DNA of 12,024 nucleotides from Dictyocoela muelleri (taxonomy: Eukaryota; Microsporidia): assembly GCA_016256075.1 (NCBI GenBank), contig SDVU01000601.1:1-12024 (forward strand). Reading direction: 5' to 3'. The position numbers were made by a program, and so were the translations under genes. The notes under the pieces were generated by a model. The model ran no database searches. It saw only the letters and a list, made by a program, of their open reading frames with translations, and was not told the origin of the DNA. Of the stretch, positions 7,427-12,024 are shown piece by piece (positions within the stretch are counted from its first letter, which is position 1; each line of letters opens with the position of its first letter).

Positions 7427-7437
7427 GGGGGTATTTT
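7427..7437 (-). promoter_or_regulatory. CCCCC start-proximal motif of TAF4
   Basis: On the minus strand AATACCCCC directly abuts ATG 7426. C-runs just before the start codon are described as a conserved microsporidian gene signal and support this start. The sequence above it is almost pure A/T; no clear TATA element can be singled out. Confidence 0.55.
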
Positions 7438-8130
7438 TTAAAAATTAAAATTTTTCAAATTTAGAAATTACAAATAAAATCATAATTTTTTATATTTCAT
7501 AAAAAGCTTTAATTTAAAAGTTATTATAAATCTACGGGGATAAATAGTATTATTAATTGAATTACAAAGTATCGAGTTTTTTATTAATTATAAAATTAAT
7601 TTAATATTGAAGGATATAAAAAATATAATTCTCAAATTTTAAAATAATATGTAAATATGTTTTAACCTATTGATTGTCGTATTGCGGAATTATATAAGTA
7701 TTAAAGTTTAAATATTCATGTTAATTAAACTGAAATGTCACTTTAGACAATTATTACATTTAAATTTTAAAATTACTATTTAAGGTAATGTTTCTAAACG
7801 TGAAGCCTACCATCAACTAGAGAGCAATTTAGATTTTCAGGAGGGGGGTGTAGGATTAGATTTTATTAATATAAAGCTTAAACTACTAATTTCAACATAA
7901 TATGAAATAACTCTGTAATAAACATCAAAGTCAATCGTCTCATCAAATAAATAATTTTATTTTGTATCTATAAATTACCTAAATTAATAAAAATAATAAA
8001 TGAAATTATAAAAATACCTAATGTTTTGCATAGGGGGAAAAACAAAAAATTTTGCATATAGTAGTACATGATCTAAAAGAGTTTGGTACACTGATTTAAA
8101 GCATGTTAGTTATTTTAAATGATATAAACG
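7438..8130. other. AT-rich gene-free stretch upstream of TAF4
   Basis: About 690 bp with no ORF of useful size on either strand and no tRNA-like or repeat structure seen. Two isolated G-runs (GGAGGGGGGTG near 7841 and AGGGGGAAAA near 8032) stand out. They could mark decayed gene starts, but nothing coding follows them. Confidence 0.4.
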
Positions 8131-8134
8131 CTGA

Positions 8135-8250
8135 CCGAAAACTCACAGAAGGTGAATTTCCGGTGGGAGTTTTCGGTTGGAATTTTCGGTTGGAGTTTTC
8201 GGTTAAAGTTTTCGGTTGTGTTTTTGGTTGTTGTTTTCTGTGAGTTTTTT
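8135..8250. mobile_element. Small inverted-repeat element containing a 13-bp minisatellite
   Basis: CCGAAAACTCACAGAA (8135-8150) is mirrored by TTCTGTGAGTTTTTT (8236-8250). Between them lie six units of about 13 bp with the core CGGTTGGAGTTTT: 8161-8173, 8174-8186, 8187-8199, 8200-8212, 8213-8225 and 8226-8237, drifting towards the right. A further CCGAAAACTCACCGAAAA follows at 8251-8268. The unit is related to the terminal word (GAGTTTTCGG against CCGAAAACTC), so the tandem array probably grew from the terminus itself. Confidence 0.75.
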
Positions 8251-8327
8251 CCGAAAACTCACCGAAAATTTTAAGACTGTTGAATAACTATGCCAACATT
8301 GTGTAATTATGGCAAACTGGTCTGGAA

Positions 8328-8455
8328 ATTGTAATTATTTATAGTTTTAATTAATTTAAATAATAATGAGGAAATGCTATTTACATTTAAAAATGATAAA
8401 TGTTTCATAATTATTATTTAATTAATCATTTAAAACTATAAATAAGATGCAATTG
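8328..8455. mobile_element. 128-bp palindromic MITE
   Basis: AATTGTAATTATTTATAG at the left is mirrored by CTATAAATAAGATGCAATTG at the right. The inverted similarity continues for about 55 bp per side to a small centre around 8390 (TAATAATGAGGAAATG against CATAATTATTATTTA). No coding content. A target duplication could not be set because the flanks are AT-rich. Superfamily unknown. Confidence 0.7.
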
Positions 8456-8750
8456 TTAAAAGTATGTCATTTAAAAATAATAAAGTGAATTCAGAGAAAA
8501 CTTTTAATAACAAATCCCCTTTTAATAAAGGGAAACTTAACAAAGACAAAATTTAAATAATAAAATTATAACGAATAAAAGATAAGATATTTTATGAATA
8601 ATAATGTAAGTCTTTTATTAAAAAATGGCTTGAAAATTTCATCTTGGATTTTCCACACCATTCATCCGCAAGAATTTTATCTTATTTTTATAAAACAAAG
8701 GTTATGAAATCGAAATCCTATTGTGTGGGAAAAAAAAAAATCTCGGTAAA
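8456..8750. other. AT-rich stretch without recognised features
   Basis: No ORF, RNA gene or clear repeat. Weak inverted words exist (CCCCTTTTAATAAAGGG near 8517), but they are too short to name. Confidence 0.3.
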
Positions 8751-8752
8751 AC

Positions 8753-8768
8753 CCAGGTCCTGACCTGG
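8753..8768. repeat. GC-rich perfect palindrome
   Basis: CCAGGTC and GACCTGG flank a CT dinucleotide in an island (about 8750-8830) that is much richer in G and C than its surroundings. No tRNA or rRNA signature could be fitted around it. Confidence 0.45.
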
Positions 8769-8835
8769 CTAGTACCGGACTCTTTTAAGTGTGAGGATGG
8801 GAATGGCCTCAATTCGTCCTGGGCGAGTTGGCGCA

Positions 8836-8996
8836 AAACTCGCTAAAATTTTTTAAGGCGCTAATTCATTCTTATTTATGAAATAAAACTCGTTAAAATA
8901 TTGAGGCGCCAAGTCTTCAAAATTTACGAGGCACTTACTCGTCAAAATTCTGAGGTTGCAACACGTCAAATTTTATTGGACTTCAAATTGTCAAAA
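8836..8996. repeat. Degenerate CTCG-type tandem repeat
   Basis: Five or six imperfect units with the core CTCGTCAAAATTTTGAGGC: AACTCGCTAAAATTTT, AACTCGTTAAAATATTGAGG, TTCAAAATTTACGAGG, CTCGTCAAAATTCTGAGG, CGTCAAATTTTATTGGA, TTGTCAAAA. Most are spaced by about 24-27 bp, with one larger spacer (8862-8886). Drift increases from left to right. Function unknown; no ORF runs through it. Confidence 0.65.
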
Positions 8997-9146
8997 AAAA
9001 TTACTTAATTGAATCTGAAAAAAACTCAAATATCAAAGAAGATGTAAACTTATGGCTACCAAACGGATTATTAACCTTTTCTTTATGAGGAAATTGTCAT
9101 TCGAAAAAAAAAATATATGAATTTTATTGTAATATAAATGCGAAAT

Positions 9147-9257
9147 CACGACTTATCATCAGTTATAATTTTAATATTTTTTTTGAAGCTTTAATGGAAT
9201 TTTATAAAACTTTTTTTATTTTGCTGCATAAAAATCATAACTGACGATAACTCGTGG
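9147..9257. mobile_element. ~110-bp MITE-like inverted repeat
   Basis: CACGACTTATCATCAGTTAT (continuing AATTTT, 9147-9172) is mirrored by AAAATCATAACTGACGATAA (continuing CTCGTGG, 9231-9257), with few mismatches over about 26 bp. The 58-bp centre is AT-rich with no coding content. No target duplication is evident. Confidence 0.65.
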
Positions 9258-9419
9258 ATTATGCTTATTCCAAATAAGAATCTCTAAATTTATTTTTTAA
9301 TTACGATTTTACCAAAAGTAAGGGTGTTAATACCCGTTTAAGAACAAAAATTTTTTAGTTATTAAATATTTTTTTGCCGAGTTGGCGTCTATTAAATTTC
9401 GGCGAGTAGAAGATAAGTT

Positions 9420-9520
9420 GTTTCAATGGGTAGCAGATTAAGAGTCGGCCTAATATGGCAATGAAGTAGAAAGGACTCTCTTAGGTTGAGGGTGAGTGCG
9501 TCGAGGCTTCTCGGGAAAAT
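9420..9520. other. GC-enriched unassigned segment
   Basis: Mixed-composition sequence, unlike the surrounding AT desert, with a small inverted pair AGAGTC (9440) and GACTCT (9474). It was inspected for tRNA cloverleaf, 5S and U6 signatures on both strands and none fitted. It may be an old gene or RNA remnant. Confidence 0.25.
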
Positions 9521-9611
9521 AAGCAGTAAATAATAAAAATTTATATAATGCCACTAATTAACTTATCCTGGTGAGTCATTGATAAAACAAAAATTGCGTA
9601 AATATCTGAGC

Positions 9612-9745
9612 TTCTGGTTGCTTAATAGTGAACTATTAGTTGAACACCATGAACCAACGGTCTAAAGACCACGGTAAGAGACAACTCTCTGGATTGGCAA
9701 CTATGGATGTTGTCAGCATGAAATAGATATATAGTATTTAAACTC
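9612..9745 (-). repeat. Dispersed repeat R, copy 2 (inverted)
   Basis: On the minus strand it reads GCTGACAACATCCATAGTTG, AGAGAGTTGTCTCTTACC, GGTTCATGGTGTTC and AACCAGAAG. It is the outer end of the left arm and matches copy 3 at roughly four bases in five by eye. Confidence 0.8.
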
Positions 9746-9758
9746 GTTTTTTTTTTCA

Positions 9759-9908
9759 TTCTCACATTCAATTTTATACTTAAACATTCAATTTTACAAT
9801 TTTTACATTCAATTATCCTATTTTTCAAATTCAATTTTTCCATTTTTCAAATTTCATTTTTTCATTTTTCAAATTCAATTTTCCAATTTTTTAAATTCAA
9901 TTTTCACA
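9759..9908. repeat. Minisatellite of the left arm (TTTTTCAAATTCAAT-type units)
   Basis: Seven or eight imperfect units of about 18-22 bp containing CATTCAATTTT or AAATTCAATTTTCC. They are the inverse of the GGGAAAATTGAATGTGAAA units in the right arm. Confidence 0.8.
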
Positions 9909-10073
9909 TTATATTTAAATAAAATTTTCTTTTTTAAAAATATTTTTTTTCTCTTTTCATTTTCAATTTTACTTTTTTTTTAAATTTTTTTTATCAAAAT
10001 ACATAGCTTTTTCAAAATCACCTATACTTTTTTCGTCTTACACATATTAAATATGGCCTCAAATGAATTATGG

Positions 10074-10112
10074 GTTTTGCAAAGTTATAGACTGTTTTGC
10101 AAAGTTATAGAC
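10074..10112. repeat. 21-bp iterons, left arm (two units)
   Basis: Two tandem copies of TTTTGCAAAGTTATAGAC. The right arm has three inverted counterparts at 11430-11494 (GGTCTATAACTTTGCAAAA). Iterated subterminal motifs are often transposase-binding sites; that role here is inference. Confidence 0.75.
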
Positions 10113-10158
10113 CAATTATACAACAGTTACATACACAATGCCAAGACTATCAAAAAAA

Positions 10159-10210
10159 AGTCTTATATCGTAAGTTTTCCATTTATTATGATCCACTTAC
10201 ACTAGAAGAC
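10159..10210. repeat. CTAGCGTAAGT hairpin, copy 1
   Basis: CGTAAGT (10169-10175) pairs with ACTTACACTAGAAGAC (10195-10210) and partner bases upstream. It is the weakest of three related hairpins in this element. Confidence 0.6.
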
Positions 10211-10239
10211 CTAAAAACTATCTTATAAAAAATAAACCC
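10175..10239. repeat. 65-bp direct repeat, copy 1
   Basis: TTTTCCATTTATTATGATCC through AATAAACCC recurs in the same orientation at 10800-10864 with few differences. The two copies flank a 560-bp segment that has no counterpart in the right arm. Confidence 0.8.
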
Positions 10240-10784
10240 GCTTTTGAACGTAAGCGAAAAAGCACGCATTTGGCAAAATTAAAAAAATAATTATCCCCCA
10301 CCCGAAAAAGCAAATAGGCGAAAAAAATATTCATTTACAATAGCCTCATAAGGTTATTTTTTAAGTAAAATTCATTTTGACATATTTCATTCATTTTTAA
10401 ATATTATTTATCGGGTTTTAAAATTTTTTTGAGTACAAAAAAAAAATCTAAAAATTCTCTGCATAATTCATTTGAAAATAGATAGTCTCTTGGTCTTTTT
10501 TTACTAATGAAAAAAAAATAATATATGTTTGGATTATTAAATCCGAGATTTAAAATTCTATATAAGCCTCGACATTATTATTAGCAGCAGAAATATATTT
10601 TCAAATACGGTCTAAACAACGCAAAATATTTTTAATCACGTAGTTTTTGAATTTTCGGAATATTTTTTTAAAATAAAAAATAAATAATGTTTTATCCATC
10701 ATAATAGTACTGAAATAAGGGTCTAGAAATGTTTTTTAAAAATTTTGCGTAAAATGTCTGTTTTTGCGCAAAAATTCTCGCGTC
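10240..10784. other. Interrupting segment within the left arm
   Basis: This segment lies between the two 65-bp direct repeats and has no inverted partner on the right. No ORF is present. It contains GAACGTAAGCGAAAAAGCACGC near 10247 and TGCGTAAAATGTCTGTTTTTGC near 10746. It may be an inserted element, or the result of an unequal tandem duplication of the arm that later diverged. Confidence 0.5.
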
Positions 10785-10835
10785 GTCTTCTAGCGTAACT
10801 TTTCCATTTATTATGATCCTGTTACACTAGAAGAC
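10785..10835. repeat. CTAGCGTAAGT hairpin, copy 2
   Basis: GTCTTCTAGCGTAAC (10785-10799) pairs with GTTACACTAGAAGAC (10821-10835) at 14 of 15 positions around a 21-base loop. Confidence 0.75.
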
Positions 10836-10864
10836 ATAAAAAATATCTTATAAAAAATAAACCC
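10800..10864. repeat. 65-bp direct repeat, copy 2
   Basis: Second copy of the 10175-10239 sequence. From here the left arm resumes its inverted match with the right arm (shared AAAGATTACATAAATATT at about 10886-10903). Confidence 0.8.
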
Positions 10865-11332
10865 TAAATTTTAAATGTTTCAATAAAGATTACATAAATA
10901 TTAGGTCATATTTGATTTTTTTAAAAAATATTGATTATCCTTTCTTCAAACCCCCATAAAAAAATTATAAAACCTACTAAAATGATATTTTCAATAATAA
11001 AAAAAATAAATATTTTTTTAAATACACATTTTAACAACTAGGATCATTATCAGTTAAACTGCCAAAATCGGCAAGTCTGTGAAATAATAAAGATTCCTAA
11101 TTGGGCATGTTCGACTATAATACCACAATTATTAATTTATGTATTTTAAAATATATTTATTTGTTTATCCTATGAAAATACCATATTAGGTAGTATTTTT
11201 TCGATTGGGGTCTGAGAAAATGAGACTGGTATTTTTCCCAATAAATAAACAAAAAAGACCAAATATTTATGTAATCTTTGTTGAAAACATTTAAAATTTT
11301 TGGGGTTTAATTTTTGTAATATTTTTTAGGTA

Positions 11333-11377
11333 TTCTAGCGTAAGTGAATCATAAAAAATGCTCTACTTACGCTAGAA
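11333..11377. repeat. CTAGCGTAAGT hairpin, copy 3 (perfect)
   Basis: TTCTAGCGTAAGT (11333-11345) and ACTTACGCTAGAA (11365-11377) are perfect complements over 13 bp with a 19-base loop. It is the right-arm counterpart of the left-arm hairpins, and its stem shows no mismatches. Confidence 0.85.
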
Positions 11378-11429
11378 GATCTAAAATTTTTTGATAGCCC
11401 TGGCATTATGTATATAACTGTCGTAGAAA

Positions 11430-11494
11430 GGGTCTATAACTATGCAAAAATGGGTCTATAACTTTGTAAAAAGGATCTAAAACTTTGCAAAACC
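11430..11494. repeat. 21-bp iterons, right arm (three units)
   Basis: GGTCTATAACTATGCAAAAA, GGTCTATAACTTTGTAAAAA and GGATCTAAAACTTTGCAAAA in tandem, inverted relative to the pair at 10074-10112. Confidence 0.8.
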
Positions 11495-11654
11495 ATGTAA
11501 TTCTTTTGTGAATTTATTTAATATGCGTAAGACGAAAAATGTTTATTTGGTTTGGAGGAAAAGCTATGTGGTTTGATAAAAATAATTTTAAAAAAGTAAA
11601 ATTGAAAGTGAAAGGAATAAAAATTATTTTAAAAAAGAAAATTTAATTTAAATA

Positions 11655-11806
11655 AAATGGGAAGATTGAATTTGAAAAATGGGAAAATTGAATGTATAAA
11701 ATGGGAAAATTGAATGTTAAAGTGGAAAATTGAATGTAAAAAATGGAGAAATCGAATGTGAAAGTGGGGAAATTGAATGTGAAAATGGAGAAAAAGGAGT
11801 TGAAAT
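11655..11806. repeat. Minisatellite of the right arm (GGGAAAATTGAATGT units)
   Basis: About seven imperfect units near 20-22 bp, for example ATGGGAAAATTGAATG, GTGGAAAATTGAATG, ATGGAGAAATCGAATG and GTGGGGAAATTGAATG. Inverse of the left-arm minisatellite, but with different unit drift, so the two arrays have evolved partly independently. Confidence 0.8.
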
Positions 11807-11887
11807 ACTATATAGTTAAATAGATTTTTTTATTATTTTATTTTCATTCCTTTGACCCCTTTGATGAAAATTTGGTAACGAAATTAC

Positions 11888-12024
11888 CGGAGTATCGCCA
11901 CTATATATATTACATGCTGACAACATCCATAGCTGCCAACCCGGAGAGTTGTCTCCTACCATAGTCTTATGACCTTTGGTTCCTGGTGTTCCAATAATAC
12001 GTCACTTCCTAAGCTACCCAGAAG
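11888..12024 (+). repeat. Dispersed repeat R, copy 3 (runs off the window)
   Basis: CATGCTGACAACATCCATAG, GGAGAGTTGTCTCC, GACCTTTGGTTCCTGG, GTTCCAATAATACGTCACTT and AAGCTACCCAGAAG. It matches copy 1 in direct and copy 2 in inverted orientation. The true terminus may lie beyond the window. Confidence 0.8.

Larger units (their letters stand above)
9612..12024. mobile_element. Giant fold-back element with >600-bp inverted arms (right end cut by the window)
   Basis: The left arm (9612-10239) is an inverted copy of the right arm (about 11285-12024). Shared blocks, from outside in: dispersed repeat R (9612-9745 and 11888-12024), a minisatellite (9759-9908 and 11655-11806), an AT-rich block with ATAGCTTTT-type sequence, CGTCTTACACATATTAA (10034-10050 and 11519-11535), 21-bp iterons, TCAAAAAA-type sequence and a hairpin. 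A second inverted pair, 10800-10990 against about 11160-11350, continues inward after a 550-bp interruption. The centre is about 10990-11160. No coding sequence was found. It resembles fold-back (FB-like) or long-TIR non-autonomous DNA elements; the superfamily is unknown. Confidence 0.75.

Noticed and set aside
8753-8830. tRNA or other structured RNA gene around the GC-rich palindrome
   Set aside because: No cloverleaf, T-loop or box elements could be fitted on either strand.
9622-9843. 73-codon minus-strand frame across repeat R and the minisatellite
   Set aside because: Runs through repeat DNA, shows no domain, and its counterpart in the right arm is not open in the same way.
9612-12024. 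CRISPR-like array in the minisatellites
   Set aside because: Units are contiguous and degenerate with no unique spacers, and the setting is eukaryotic transposon DNA.

Overview
The window is strongly AT-rich eukaryotic DNA with only one gene that looks intact, set in a dense graveyard of cut-and-paste DNA transposons. A microsporidian source is the best fit. The intact gene encodes a very compact TFIID subunit (TAF4-like, 288 residues, no intron needed). A CCC or CCCCC run lies within about ten bases of the start codon in the three places where a start can be placed, as described for microsporidian genes. The mixture of Merlin (IS1595/ISXO2-like) and FLYWCH/MULE transposases is known from microsporidian genomes. 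The species cannot be named from the sequence.

Layout. 138-1000 (minus) is a decayed Merlin transposase (copy A). 1363-1657 is a long-armed MITE with a perfect 8-bp target duplication. About 1740-2152 (minus) is a second, more decayed Merlin transposase (copy B). 2287-3619 is a nearly full-length Merlin element with recognisable ends and transposase copy C (plus). 3621-6005 is a MULE-type element with very long inverted arms. It carries a FLYWCH-MULE transposase (4159-5534, plus), a nested 140-bp mariner-type MITE in the left arm (3711-3850) and a fourth Merlin fragment in the right arm (copy D, minus). 6015-6130 is one copy of a dispersed repeat that recurs near 9612-9745 and 11888-12024.

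The only apparently functional gene is TAF4 (6560-7426, minus). Its protein shows an N-terminal RST-like domain, a central histone-fold-like segment and the conserved TAF4 C-terminal domain. From 7440 to 9600 there are no genes, only small repeats: a 13-bp minisatellite inside an inverted-repeat element (8135-8250), a palindromic MITE (8328-8455), a degenerate CTCG-type tandem repeat (8836-8996) and another small inverted-repeat element (9147-9257).

From about 9612 to the end of the window lies the most unusual structure: a giant fold-back element. Its inverted arms are each more than 600 bp and carry minisatellites, 21-bp iterons and repeated hairpins. No coding sequence is visible inside it. 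This is the best candidate for an undescribed element in the window.

The genes do not form an operon or pathway. The region reads as one housekeeping transcription gene surrounded by successive, nested waves of DNA transposons, none of which appears able to make its own intact transposase.
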